Below are positions 10,626-22,030 of a stretch of 64,000 nucleotides of DNA, piece after piece (the stretch's first letter is position 1; the number at the start of each line of letters is the position of its first letter). The position numbers were made by a program, and so were the translations under genes. Origin of the DNA: Fratercula arctica. Lineage: Eukaryota > Chordata > Aves > Charadriiformes > Alcidae. Below the pieces are notes generated by a model. It worked only from the letters and a program-made list of their open reading frames with translations, searched no databases and was not told where the DNA came from. Where the stretch lies: the NCBI GenBank assembly GCA_947846985.1, contig CANTUZ010000009.1, positions 682,001 to 746,000 on the forward strand, written 5' to 3'.

Positions 10626-12650
10626 CAGTCCCTGGCAGTCTCCAGGTGAGCAGTGCGGTGCCAGCAAGGCCGCACGTCACGGGGGGCGCGGGAGGGAAGG
10701 ACCAGCCAGTGGAGGAGCAGAGGGGACCCCTGGGGACGCCCCCACCCCGTCACCTCCCCCGACGATCCCGCAACGAGGGGCCCTATGTCTGCCCGGGCCG
10801 ATTCCCCAGCCAGCTTTGAAGCGGTGAGTTCTTCAGAAGAAACCCAAGCTGTGCTCAGATCTCCAGCAGCCTCGGCGGCACGGGGAACCCAGCGCAGGGA
10901 AACGCTCTTCGCCAAAGCCCCGAGTGGGTGACACACGCCAGGGAAGTCAGGTAACACCCAGTAACGGCAATCTGCGTCCCCTGTGACACCCCTGACTCTC
11001 ACAGCTGTATTTAGTTTTCCAATGAAAACTCCATTGTTACTTTTACTTATTTTTAGCCCAGTCTGGACGAGAAGCATTAAGAGGACGGAGGATTCAGCGG
11101 GCTCACCCCGAGCCCTCCATCAGGGCGCTGGTCCCAGGTCCCAGGGCTGCGGGAGCTGGGTGCTCTGCTCCAGCTCACCCAGGGCCACCGTGCCCCGTGC
11201 GTACAGGGTGCTCCTGCTGCAAAGAGAGGGATAAGCGCCTTTTGTGACTCGATGGATCCCACCCAGCTCCGCTGGGTTTACGGCCGAAGGCAGCAAACTG
11301 CAGCGGTGCCCAGCAAACACTCCGACCCCTCCGCAGCATCCCCGGGGCAGCCACGCAGGACTCCAGGGGGTCCCTGTGTGAAGCCACCGCCAGGGGACCT
11401 TCCCCTTGCTGGGAAGCCCATCACACCAACACAGCACGGCCAGGCTTTGGGAAGTGCCGGATCGGGGCCACGCCGAGCCTCAGCCCCTCAGGTCCCGGTG
11501 AGACGAAGCAGGAGCAATTCCAGACTTCGCTTTCCCAGTCATTCGCCAGCTCATTTGAAAAGCAGGGAACCAGCCCCCGGGAAATCTTTGTTTTTACTTG
11601 TGCACCTTCCTACAACCAGCTTTAGGTGCATCCCTTCCCCCAGCTGGGGGACGGGGCAGAAGGACACTATTTAATACAGAAAATTAAAATATGAGGACGG
11701 GTTATTTACAGTTGGAGCATGAAGGGGGCAGGACCCTGGGCCAGTGGCGAGGTTCAGCCCTCGTCCAGGATGAGACAGCCCCCACCGGGCAGGGAGACCC
11801 ACGGAGACCCACGCTGTCCGCCCCAGCCCCAGAGGAGCTGGAGGGCAGGAGAAGCCTTGGCCAGGGCAGGGCCCACAGGAACCGTCCTTTCTGTCCCCTC
11901 CCAGCAGCGCAGCAGGCTCGAGCAGGGTAAAAGCTGGACACTGATGTGCCAGTTGGGCTGTTCGGCTCACTGGAGGGAGTGTTTAGCATCAAAATAATGC
12001 AAAAATGGCAGTGGAGCGGTTCAGACCATCACAGAAAACGTTCAGCCCACGGGGCGTTCTCACGGAGCTGTTTTGGCTTTCTGCTGGGCCACGGGCTCCC
12101 CAGAGGTTTAATGCAGGGCCTCCAGAGCCACAGCCTTGTCTCGTGCAAAGCTGCCGCCAAAATCAGGTGGAGATGGGGCTCCCCCCTCCCACGGCCATGG
12201 CAGAGCTGGTGACACTGCAGCCACGCTCACCTACGAGGGCTTCGCAGCATCACGGTGCGCAACGTGTCAATGGAAAACACAAGCGTGAGGGGCTGGGGAT
12301 AACAAAAAAGACTCTGCTCTGCAAAGCCGGAGGTACTGATGTCTTGCTTTTTGAAGAATCTACTACCCTGACCCATTTAAGGCAAGAAATGGTTTTTTTC
12401 CTTGTTTACCCTGAACAGCCACAGGCCTACCTAGAGCCCCAGCGCTTTCAGTTAGTGATTTCTTTCACCACCAGAAATATAATTTCCTCCATCCACCCCG
12501 CCATCCGTCAGCGCAAGGCAGGACGTCCCCGTCTGCTCATCACGACCTGGGGTGACAAAACCCTCACTGGCATCAGCACGGGTCCTGCCGCAGAGCCTTC
12601 ACCGGGATGCACACAGCATCCTCCAGCCCTGAACACGGCTCTCCAGCAAT
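10626..12650. other. Mixed unique DNA, no gene recognised
   Basis: Mostly GC-rich, with a small AT-rich stretch near 10,980-11,060. A 218-codon plus frame at 12,005-12,661 lies in only moderately GC-rich DNA. It shows no domain, signal peptide or homologue known to me, so I do not call it a gene. Confidence 0.4.
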
Positions 12651-13110
12651 CCATACATTAAGTCCCAGTGACTGATGACACGTCACCTTACATTTTGCTA
12701 CCGTGTAACTTTTATGAATTAAATTTAGAATTTATAAGTCTATAATTTAGAGGCACTGAAAAACCCTCTCCATAAAACCAAATTGGTTTTTCCAATAACT
12801 CAAACTCACTTTTTTCATTCATGCAAGCCTGGAGTGGCTCCCTGTGTGCTCTTGTTTAAATTGGCACCCTTCTTCCATCAGCATGCAAAATACTCTTGGG
12901 GCAACTAATTCTGGGATCTATTATTCAGAGGCCAATAAACACATTCATAGCAATCATCTGGTGATGAATATTGCCTTGTCAGAAAGTCAGCCCTGCTTGC
13001 TGCATACAAGAAAGACACCTTTAAAGCAAGTCATGCTGTTTGTAGCACATAGAACTAAAAATGCTTTAGCGGCAGCTTCACTTGCAGTGGCTGCATCGCC
13101 CAGAGAATGG
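12651..13110. other. AT-rich island, candidate conserved non-coding element
   Basis: A long AT-rich block with a near-palindrome at 12,774-12,790 (AAAACCAA and TTGGTTTT arms around one A) and several ATTTA/TAAAT words. It could be a regulatory element; no coding signal is seen. Confidence 0.38.
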
Positions 13111-14380
13111 CAGAGCTCCTGGTTTTCCTTCTGCGGCTGGGACGGCTGCACTTCCAAACTCAAGCAAGGAGCAACCGAAATCCGGGTGACCTCTGCAAAG
13201 CAGTATTAGATGCCACGTGGTTGGTGCCAAGTACTGCTGTCCCTGAACTTCTGCGTTTGTACCCGGAGCCACGCTGGCTGTGGAGCAGCTCCGATACCCC
13301 CGCAAACCGGTAACCCCTGCTCGGAGCTGAGCCCCCTATGCCCATGGCATCCCGGAGCCGTCAGCTCCGGCTCAGCATCCTCCAGCTTCAGCAAAAAGCT
13401 GGGCCAGACCTTGTGCAGAGGAAAGGGCAGCGATCGCCTCGGCCGTGCTAAGCAGCAGCCAGAGAGGCACAGAGACGCCGTCGGAGCCCCCGGGACCCGG
13501 CGGGAGGCAGCCCCGAGCTGCCAGCAGAGCCAGGGCCCTGCCCGCCGCGGGCACCGGGATCTGCCGGGTCCCAGGGGGAATCTCCCTTTCCCAGCAGCGT
13601 CCTCTCCCACACCTTGCGGGAAAGAGCTCTGCGCCTTGTGGTCAATGCCGCTGCACACGCAGCCGAGGAAAAATAAAATAAGCCAAACACCGAAAAAATC
13701 AAACTCCGTGTGTGCTAAGTCACAACCAGAAAACCAGGCACCTTCGGTTTTCTTGGCAACATTCCTGCCCAGAAGCTCGCTTCTCTTCCAGCAGCTGAAC
13801 GCAGCAAAAAGCTCATGGGAGAACAGAAAGAATAGTATAAATGGTTCATAAAAAATTTACTTTTCATGAAAGCGAAGTGAGGCGCTGGAAGAAACAGGGC
13901 GAGAGTTGCAACGACTCCTAGTGAAGCCACAGCCCAGCCGAGCTCTCCCTTTGCCCTCCCCTCCACCGTCCCGGCCGTGGTGGGACACGGAGCAGCTCCC
14001 CGAGCATGTGGCCCCCAAACTGGCCGCCCCGGGGTCCCTGCAGCCCCACTGCACCATCGCTCCAGCGCCGTGTCCGAGCGTCCCAGCACGCCCAGGAAGA
14101 TGGACCGAGCCATTTAATTTGTACTCCACAAGTGGCCACCAAACCGTTAGCACCACGTTGCATAAGCCGCTGGAATGGTTTGGTGGGAGATGTCTGAGCA
14201 AAGCCCGGGGCCAGCAGCGTCTGTCAGAGTCCGCGCGAGCGGAGAGACTGTGGGCCCGCCTGTACCCCATCCTCTGCCGAGGCCAACGCAGCTTCTCCCA
14301 GAATTGTTTCCCTGGAAAGCCGCTCGCCTGCGCAGCCTCCTGGCTGGAGGGGAGGGGGCACAGCTCACGCTCCCAGTGAC
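13111..14380. other. Mainly GC-rich unique DNA, nothing recognised
   Basis: CpG-richer around 13,480-13,560 and AT-rich around 13,670-13,870. Overlapping frames on both strands have no recognised domain. Confidence 0.45.
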
Positions 14381-14990
14381 TTAAAAACAGAAACAAAATA
14401 AAACACCAAAAATAAGGGCAAATCCCAAATCCAAACACAAGGTAGAAATTCAAAACCCCAATTCAGAATCAAAACCAAGAACAGGTTCAAAAGCGATTAA
14501 TATTCAAACCTCCCTGAATTGCACCTCAAGAATAAAGATTGTCAGGCAAGGAAGCGATGAGCGCAAGCCTCGCGATTAAGGCAAAACAGATCTTATTTGT
14601 GCTACAGAAATGACCATATGTGGAATCCTTTTGGGAGACCGTAATCAGTCAGATTAACATGATAATGAACTCTGATTTACCCAGCGATGGGAAGATCTTT
14701 GTCCTCGGAGACATCGCGTTGCCCACTGAATATTAACAAAGATGACTATTTTTTTTTTTTTTTTATAACCACGGATATCACTTGACTGCAAAGATTATTA
14801 ATCCTCCCAAGAGGTGACTTCCCAGGCAGAGGGAGAGAGCCATTTTAAGGTGTAAACGATCCACACTAATAGAGGGACAGACAGCGGAAGCCTTCCAATA
14901 AATCTGACTCTGCCTTCAGCAGAAAATGAGATATAGACACAAGCACCAGGTGATGGAAATTTTGACGATGACAATGTTATTTTACCCATA
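14381..14990. other. A-rich segment and AT-rich island, candidate regulatory DNA
   Basis: From 14,384 to about 14,500 the plus strand is strongly A-rich with short 'caaaa' words. An AT-rich non-repetitive block follows, with a T run near 14,750-14,764. No repeat family was recognised. Conservation would distinguish an enhancer from neutral AT-rich DNA. Confidence 0.35.
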
Positions 14991-15126
14991 ACACCATGGA
15001 ACAAGCCCTAGATAACACGCTGGGTGCTGTGCAGAGAGTACCCGCAACCTCTTTCGGAGAGCCCTTCCCAGGGGAGAGCAGCCACTCGCGGGGCTGGAAA
15101 AGCATAAACTGGGGGAAAAGGCTGCT

Positions 15127-15780
15127 GTGAGCCCTTTTCCCAACACGGGGGCCCAGGGACGGCCGTGCCAGCACCGGTCTGCGCTGGGACAGCCCCTCGC
15201 CGAGGTGAGACGCTGCGGGCGCCGCGGGAGCAGCCCCAGGGGTCGTTCTCTGCAGCGAGAGCCCTGCCACCGCCTGCTCCCCCAGCGAGCCCAGCTCGGG
15301 GCACTGGGACGGGATGGGATACAGCAGACGCGCTCAGCCTGTGCCCCGCCGCCAGCCCTCATCGCCACCACCACCAAGGATGGCTTGGCCAAGGGCAGCG
15401 GGGGCAGCTCACGCAGGCGCTGCCGGACGACACTGGGGTATACGAAAGACAAAGCGGAGAGACCTTTGGAAGGGGAATCCCCCCAGCATCACCTCCGAGG
15501 GACGTGTCCCCGCAGGGATGCGGCAGCGTGGCCGGCCCCACGGCACACAGACCGGCCGGCCCCTCCGTGGCACCAGGCAGGGGTGGGCAGCGCTGGCCGG
15601 CAGTGTGCACAAAGCAAGACCGCTCCAAGGGAAGGGCGCCAGCACCGGCCCCTTTTCCCCAAAGCCGTGGCCAGGGGAAGCAGGCAGGGGCAGGCAGCGG
15701 GGGGCTCCCGGCAGCTGTGGGCGCTGGGCCGGGGAGCGCGCGAGCGGAGACGGCAGGCACGTTTGATCACAGCTCTGCTC
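15127..15780. other. CpG-rich segment
   Basis: CG dinucleotides are frequent, with 20 or more in the first 250 bases by eye. Plus-strand frames up to 220 codons and minus-strand frames overlap. It is possibly an orphan CpG island. No promoter element or first exon can be argued; a GAGGTGAGA word near 15,200 resembles a splice donor but stands alone. Confidence 0.35.
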
Positions 15781-16200
15781 CTCGACTAAACGCTTTACAA
15801 GCTTGTTGAGCAGCTGGGTGTCGACTTCAGAGCGCAGCGAAGAGCCTTGTTTTATTCATCAGAAGTCTGAGAGAAAAACGCGTTCGGATGAGAACCCCTA
15901 ACAGCGGCGGAGCCCCGTAACCGTTCATTTTACAGTGCCCGCTCCCCCGCAGAGCCGCTCCGGCTTGTGCGGGACCACTGCCTGCTGCTTCCCCTGGCAA
16001 AGCCTGGCCAGTAGCCCCCGTAGCCCTCTGCCATGCCGCCCTGGCAGATGCCGCAGCTCCTGCGGGGAGGTGAGCTCTCATCTCCCCGGGTGCTCCAAGC
16101 GATGCCTGACACCAGCCCAGCGCCCACCGGGAATCAAAAGCACCAACTCAGCACTTCCCAGGTCACCCAGAGCTGGCTTCCCCCCTCGGCCCCCTCCCCA
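15781..16200. other. Unique DNA, nothing recognised
   Basis: Mixed composition with a 10-bp palindrome ACAAGCTTGT at 15,797-15,806. No gene or repeat family seen. Confidence 0.4.
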
Positions 16201-16640
16201 AAGAATTTTTTCTCTATTTATTAGGATTTTAGGATGAAAGAGAAGCTGGCCTGCACCTGCAGAACGGCTCCATTCTCTACACATCACGCGCAGACCCTGC
16301 AAATCCACCAATTATTTTCTTTCATCATTGAAAGTTTCAGTAGCTCAGGTCCACACCAAGTATTTACAGCAGGCTGTGGCTTTCAGAAAAGGAAAGCTTT
16401 AGCTGATGTGGTTTTATTTGCAAAGGCTGGCTGGCACATCATCAGGAACAGGCAGGAGGAGCGATGTATTTGTCATCTCAGCAAGGCCTGTGGGTTTAGT
16501 GTCTCAAAATACATATTCATTTAAATGCAAATTTCTGCCTTCACCTGGGACCCAACAAAAGCTTTTGCCGAAATGAACGTTGACCTTTCACACTGACTCT
16601 CCATCTCCCCCTGCTTTCTTCTGTAAATCAAAGCCTTTGA
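16201..16640. other. Moderately AT-rich segment, candidate conserved element
   Basis: Lower GC than its flanks. It includes a nuclear-receptor half-site TGACCT near 16,583. No coding evidence. Function is only inferred. Confidence 0.28.
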
Positions 16641-17965
16641 AGGCGACCTGGGCTTTTGACCTCGCTGGGAAGAAAGCGGCGCTGGCGAAGGGCAGCCATC
16701 AGCCGCCCACCCCTCTCCCCCGCCCCGGCTCACCCCCAGGCAGCGTCCTGGTGATGGGCGCCAGAAGGGTGCTGCGGGATAACAGACTTCTGCAGGGAAA
16801 AGGCTCCCTGAAAACCCACCTCGACGTCCCGCAGAGGTGGTCGGAGCTGGCCCACGCTGGTGCCGCGGCACCGTGGCACTGCCCCCAACCGCCGCAGGCT
16901 CTCACCACCTCCAGGGCACAAAGCCCCGGAGCTGCCGAGCATCAGCAGCTCCTCAGAGGACGCTGCGGTCCCCTCCCCAGGGGGGGCACCCAGGCAGCTC
17001 CACAGCATCGCTTGGGCCACCCGTCAGCCACGGAGGAGCCTCAGGCGTTGCACAGCCCCGTCACCCTCGTGTGTCCCTGCCCCGGGGAGGGCTGGTGGCT
17101 CCACTCAGGGACGAGCTGCAGGAACAGGGGTCTGCAAGACGCCGTCCTGCTGAATGGGCTTGTTCCCCACAGCCCCCCCCAGGCGGCACAGCCAGTGCCC
17201 GGCTGTAGAGCAGCGTGGAGAGCACATGGCTGTGGAGGACCAAGCCCAGAGGAGGGCTCGGCACAGAGCTCTCGTGGGACGTTTCCAGCCGCAAGGGAGC
17301 GGGGCTTCGCTCAGCTGTTGCTATTTTTAAAGAAAAGACCCCAAAAGGCCTCTGTCCTTCCAGTCACATGCCAGTGTCACACACGACCTTTTCAGATTAA
17401 CCCGAGAGGGCAAAAAACATTCTCTCGGTAACGTGATTTGGGGGATGGTTATGTGGGTTGACATCTTCCCCCGAAAACACCCACAGGACACAGCGCCTTG
17501 GTGTTTTGCAGAAAACATGTCAGGGAACTTCAGGTCCTCCCGAGCTCAGAGCGGGCACCCGGCAGGCGATGCTGCACCCAACGCCAGCCCCCCCATCACT
17601 GTCACCCCTCCTCCAGGGTGTCCCCCCACCTCCCCTCCGTGGCCAGGACTGCGTGGGGCAGCTGGGGGGCGCTTGGGAATCCAGAGCCCGTCGCTGCAGG
17701 GAGCAAAACGCAGCCCAGCTTAAACCCCGGCTGGGGAAAAAATCAAATTAACAGCTCCTCCGCAGACTCGAACAGAGATAAGGAGTTTGTTTGATATTTC
17801 CAGCTATGGATTTAGGCCGGATCCGCAGTTAACATCTGCAGGAAGGATATGCCATCCTTCACGGGAAGCTCTTGGGGAAGCAGAAAGAAAACTGTCATTC
17901 CATGCGTTTCCCAAGTTTTCCGGCAGGATCCAATTATCCACAGCAAGCCATAAGCAGAATTACTT
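16641..17965. other. Mixed, mostly GC-rich unique DNA, no gene recognised
   Basis: A 283-codon plus frame (16,580-17,431) overlaps opposite-strand frames and lacks recognisable domains. AT-richer stretches lie near 17,330-17,520 and 17,740-17,960. Confidence 0.45.
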
Positions 17966-17992
17966 CACACACACACCCCCCCCCCCCCCCCC
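17966..17992. repeat. (CA)n followed by poly-C
   Basis: A short CA dinucleotide run passes directly into about 18 C residues. It is a simple repeat, likely to vary in length and to be error-prone in sequencing. Confidence 0.9.
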
Positions 17993-18110
17993 AACAGGAA
18001 CAAGTGACCTTATTTCTCTGTTCTGTCCGATCGCTGGATATTTTACCCCCTCAGCCCCATCCCAGCCTCTGGCAGGGGACGGCTGCAGGGAGCTGGGGGC
18101 TGTTCCCCGC

Positions 18111-18216
18111 TGCCAGGCAGGAGGTTACTCACCTTCCCGTAGCAAGACGTCGTTCTAAGCCCGGACGGCCGTGTAAGCTCTACCGCAGCCACGACCAGGG
18201 GATGAGAACTGCACAA
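18111..18216. repeat. Paired element, copy 1 (~105 bp)
   Basis: Aligns with 21,925-22,030 in the same orientation. By hand count there are about 22 mismatches and one gap over ~104 positions. More than half the mismatches are transitions, and the last 18 or so bases (GGATGAGAACTGCAC and neighbours) are nearly invariant. The central GGCCGT...GCAGCC arms are a decayed form of the stem that is perfect in copy 2. It does not match CR1, tRNA or 5S rRNA as I know them. It may be an ancient SINE-like family or a duplicated regulatory element. Confidence 0.7.
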
Positions 18217-18925
18217 ATGGCTTGTCCCCACAAGCCACCAAGCCATGGAGGTTGCACCAGCCCTGCGGGGCTGAGTCCGTCCCCTGTCCACCCAGGGCTC
18301 CGAATGCCTGTCCCAAACCCCGCACCCACACGGCGAAACACCCCGTCACTGCAGGGGGAAAGGTATGGAGAACAAGAGCCTCTTTGGAAAGCCCCCAGCC
18401 CATCACCGCTAGGCAGATGGGGGGAGCAGGGACCTGAGGTCATGTACAAGAAAAGCACAAAAAGACAGCCTGGATTTTTAAAAGCAAAAGCATTTCCCAC
18501 GTTATATTCTGTAAAGTAAGCGGTCTAATCCCTGCTAACACCATCGCAGGTAGCGCATGGCTTTCATCACTCTCTATAGCAATTAAATTCCCCGCGTACA
18601 GTGTTGCCCCGCGCACGGCGCCCCCGAACGCTGAACACTTGGGCAGCTTCAGAGGACGGCAGAGAAGGAGCCGAGCCCAGCCCTGCTGGTACTCAAACCC
18701 AAATGCTGTCAGAAAGACGCCTTCATGTTAACTTGTTTACTTTCCATATCAAAAAGGGACAGAATAAAGGATCCTCAGCTCCACTCAACAACAACAAAAA
18801 AGTTTGACAAAGCATCACGTTTGGAGATGAGAAGCAGGGAGAGGGTCGGGCTGAGGCGTTACAGAAGCTGTATTGCCGCATTTGCACAACAGAGAAGCAG
18901 CAGGAGCATCCCCAGGGGAGAGGAG
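18217..18925. other. Unique DNA, nothing recognised
   Basis: GC-rich to about 18,460, then AT-richer to about 18,860 with runs of A. No gene or known repeat. Confidence 0.4.
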
Positions 18926-18995
18926 CCCCCCAGGACCCCATAACCGTGTGCCAAACCCAGCCCCCCAGGACCCCATAACCCTGTGCCAAATCCAG
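18926..18995. repeat. 35-bp tandem duplication
   Basis: Two adjacent copies (18,926-18,960 and 18,961-18,995), each beginning CCCCCCAGGACCCCATAACC, differ at two positions. This suggests a recent local duplication. Confidence 0.93.
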
Positions 18996-19780
18996 CATCG
19001 CGCAGCCACCGCCTCCGGCTGCGCAGCAGAGGGGGAGCCAGCGGCACTGCCACACGGCTAACGGGCAACCCACCCGCAGGAAGAGAGCCCACAGCCTGGA
19101 AAGGGTAAAGCCACAAGCTCCAGGTGCCCTGAGCCCCGTGAAGCCCATTCCAGACCCCCCGCCGAGCCCCTCCACGCGCAGTGCGGGTGCCGGGCGAGCA
19201 GCGGGGGCAGGAGCAGCGCCGGGGGCAGCCAGGGCTGCGTTAGGGTTCAGCTCCCCAGCACCAGGGGAAGCACCAGCTTTCTGTAAAAGCGGGAAACAAG
19301 TGACAAGGTCTCCAAACCCCGCGGCTGCTCGCATGTGGAGGCACCCGGCTGAGCCACTCCGCAGGGCTGCGGCCCCCCCCAGGCTCCGGGCCCCACAGAG
19401 AAGTCAGCTCCAGCATCCCCCATCCCACCCCAAACCCCAAGGACTCAAACCCAGCAGGTGGTTGGAGAACTGCAGCATGAGATGACTTTGCCAAGGTCGC
19501 AAACGGGTACAGCCTCAGAAATGGCAGGTCCCAGGCTCCCGGGCCGCAGGGAGAGGCACGCGGGGACCCGGGACCTGCCAGCTGCAGCTCTGACATTTCT
19601 GCAGAACCTTTAGTTACTAAAATCACAAAAGCTCTTACGATTTAATCCCTTCGTTCTATATTGTACCTATGAGCAATAGGCTAAACGCCGTCTCAGAGAC
19701 CACGCAGGAGCCCCATTCCATCCTATGTGCACCCCAAGGCTGAGCCTCCCAGGGGTGCACCACCCTTCGGTGGCCCCACG
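18996..19780. other. GC-rich unique DNA, nothing recognised
   Basis: Overlapping frames on both strands. A more AT-rich patch lies near 19,600-19,680. No repeat family or domain seen. Confidence 0.45.
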
Positions 19781-19980
19781 GGGGTCCCGGCAGCGCTCAG
19801 CTCCCTGCCCCTTCCCTGCAAGGATCCTGGCAGCGCTCGGCTCCCTGCCCCTTCCCCACAGGGGTCCCGGCAGCGCTCGGCTCCCTGCCCCTTCCCCATG
19901 GGGGTCCCGGCAGTGCTCGGCTCCCTGCCCCTTCCCCATGGGGGTCCCGGCAGCGCTCGGCTCCCTGCCCCTTCCCTGCC
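19781..19980. repeat. 40-bp minisatellite, 5 units
   Basis: Five exact-length units start at 19,781, 19,821, 19,861, 19,901 and 19,941. Each contains a GGGTCCCGGCAGCGCTCGG-type start and CTCCCTGCCCCTTCC. Units 3-5 are the most alike; unit 2 has several substitutions. Repetitive peptides on both strands are translations of the array, not proteins. Confidence 0.95.
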
Positions 19981-20600
19981 CACGGAGCGGGATGCTCCAG
20001 CCAGGGCGCTCCCCGCTGCCTATCAATTTACATGCAAATTAAAGATGCCACCTCTGCAACACCGAGCTGCAGCCTGTGCCCACCCCGGCACTTTCGGGTA
20101 CCAGCATTCAGAGGAGCACATCCGAATCGACCCGCTGCCAGGCACAGCTCCTCCTCCGAAGAACTGCCTCTCCTGCAGGCAGGGGGCTGCAGGGAGAGCC
20201 AGGGAAGCGCACTGCCAGCGGGCAGAGGGGTGAGGAGAAGTGTTTTAACAGCTGCTGAGATTTTCATTTTAAATTGAAATCCAAAGCCGCTCCCCCTCCC
20301 CAGGTGGGGAATGCCGGGGAATCCCTGGGAGCGCCCCGGGGACGGGGGCCAAGCCCCGGAGAAACCAGGCAGAGACCCTGCCCATAGCGTGGAGCAGGAT
20401 GTACTCAGGCAGTGCCCGTGGTGCCAGGAGGGTGCTCTGGGAATGGGATGGGTAGGAAAATTTGGAGACTGCAGCGCAGCCAGAGGTGCAGCAGTGCCCG
20501 CAGACACCGCAGGACCCGCGCCCAGCTCCCACCTCGTCCCTCGCAGGAGGGAAACCAAGAGGCACCCAGGTACCCAGCGGGGCTCCTCGGAGAAGGACAC
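19981..20600. other. Unique DNA, nothing recognised
   Basis: A short AT-rich part lies near 20,020-20,045 and 20,240-20,280; the remainder is GC-rich. No gene or repeat family recognised. Confidence 0.4.
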
Positions 20601-20985
20601 CCCGAGCGGGCTGAGCTGAGCAGCCGCCTCATTACGCTAAGTGGGGCGAGGTCACCCTTCCTAATTACCGCAATGCTTTATTGCCTGGCTAAAAACATGA
20701 CAGCAGGCTGACAGAGATGCCATTTGAACCTTCACCACACAAATTGGGATGATTCATTTGACACGAACCGCAGGGCCGTGCTGCAGAGCCCGTGTCCTGC
20801 CTGCTGGGGCCCGTCTGAGCTGACTCCGGGAGAAAGGAGAGGGAAATGGGGTCCTGCTGGCAGGAGGGTGGGCAGCGCCAGCCTGGCAGAGCATCACCTC
20901 TGCCTGCAACAGGGCTCAAGGCAGCCACCGCTTTCATTTTTAAATAATGAAGTGGATTTTTAGAACCACCAATTAAATGTACCAC
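20601..20985. other. Candidate conserved non-coding element
   Basis: Contains a nuclear-receptor half-site AGGTCA at 20,649-20,654 and CTAATTA at 20,661-20,667 in close succession, in sequence less GC-rich than its flanks. Regulatory role is inferred. Confidence 0.32.
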
Positions 20986-21300
20986 CGAGACGAGCGCAGC
21001 CAGGGGTCCCGCGGCCGGGTGTGGGCTGTGCCGCAGGGATGCGGCTGTGGTGGGTGCATTCCTGCTCCCTCTCCCAGGGAGACCCCAGCTCCGTGAGTCA
21101 CCTGCCGATGATTTACTGCCCAGGAATATTTAGAGATGGGCTTAACACACTCCCACAGGCGGGCTGCAGTCTCCTGGGGATTTTCCCCAGTACCGAAATG
21201 CAGCCCCCCCGGTGCAGAGTGGGGCCGGGAGCAGGGCACAGGCTGCAGAGCTGCTCCGGAGCCATCGTGGGGTTCTGCTCACTGAAGGAGCGTGGGAATT
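20986..21300. other. GC-rich unique DNA, nothing recognised
   Basis: No gene, known repeat or motif cluster seen. Confidence 0.4.
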
Positions 21301-21600
21301 ATAGACAGCACAATCATCCCCTGTGAGCTTGGCCAGTTCATTAAACAGACTCCAAGAAGTCCAAACAAATTATCCCTTTTAAAAATCAACTCCTGGCAAT
21401 ACTAAAAATCATAGATATTAAAAGAAACAGTCTGAGTTCTCTTGCCAGAATCCACGCTTTCCATGTTCACTTTGGTGTCCTGGACAGCCACCACCGCCAG
21501 GGCAATGACGTTAGTTTTATATGCTGCTTAGACAGAATTTCATATTTAGAGATAAAAATAATCCACAGAAACATGGCCCGGGGCTCTCCCATGGGCTCAG
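21301..21600. other. AT-rich island, candidate conserved non-coding element
   Basis: AT-rich block bounded by GC-rich DNA. No coding or repeat identity. Function unproven. Confidence 0.32.
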
Positions 21601-21924
21601 AAGCAGCTGAGTTTGTACAAAACCTGAGTTTTAGGACAGCTCTCCCCTGAGAGCAGCTGTTTAGAGCAGGGGCTGGCCCTGCTGCACCCCCTCGGGCACA
21701 GGGGTCCCAGGGACACCCACCCTGACCACCCGGCACCACCAGGGACCTCAGCACCCCACCGCACACGTGGCCCTGCCCTCTCGCCACGGACCCCCTGCCC
21801 CACAGCCCCTTCGCTCGGGCACAGGGCATTTGCCCTTCGCAGCAGCAGCAGCTCTGGGGACACAAACTCCACCCACGGCCCCCTGCATTTACGATGCATT
21901 CAGACAAAATACTGATCAAGTGAT
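21601..21924. other. GC-rich unique DNA, nothing recognised
   Basis: Proline-rich frames on both strands are composition-driven. No repeat or motif cluster. Confidence 0.4.
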
Positions 21925-22030
21925 GTCAGGCAGGGGGATTACTCATGTTGATGTAGAAAGTCATTGTTTTAAGCCCAGATGGCTGCATAAGCTTTACCGC
22001 AGCCCAGATCAGCGGATGAGAACTGCACGA
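21925..22030. repeat. Paired element, copy 2 (~105 bp)
   Basis: Direct-orientation relative of 18,111-18,216. It can fold a perfect 6-bp stem (GGCTGC at about 21,980 with GCAGCC at about 21,998, 12-base loop). Copy 1 keeps four Watson-Crick pairs, one wobble and one mismatch. The sequence after the shared part (22,031-22,140) is AT-rich and is not shared with copy 1. Identity to a named SINE family could not be established. Confidence 0.7.

Noticed and set aside
17760..17790. tRNA-like T-loop word near CTCGAAC
   Set aside because: No A box, no acceptor stem pairing and no cloverleaf could be drawn.
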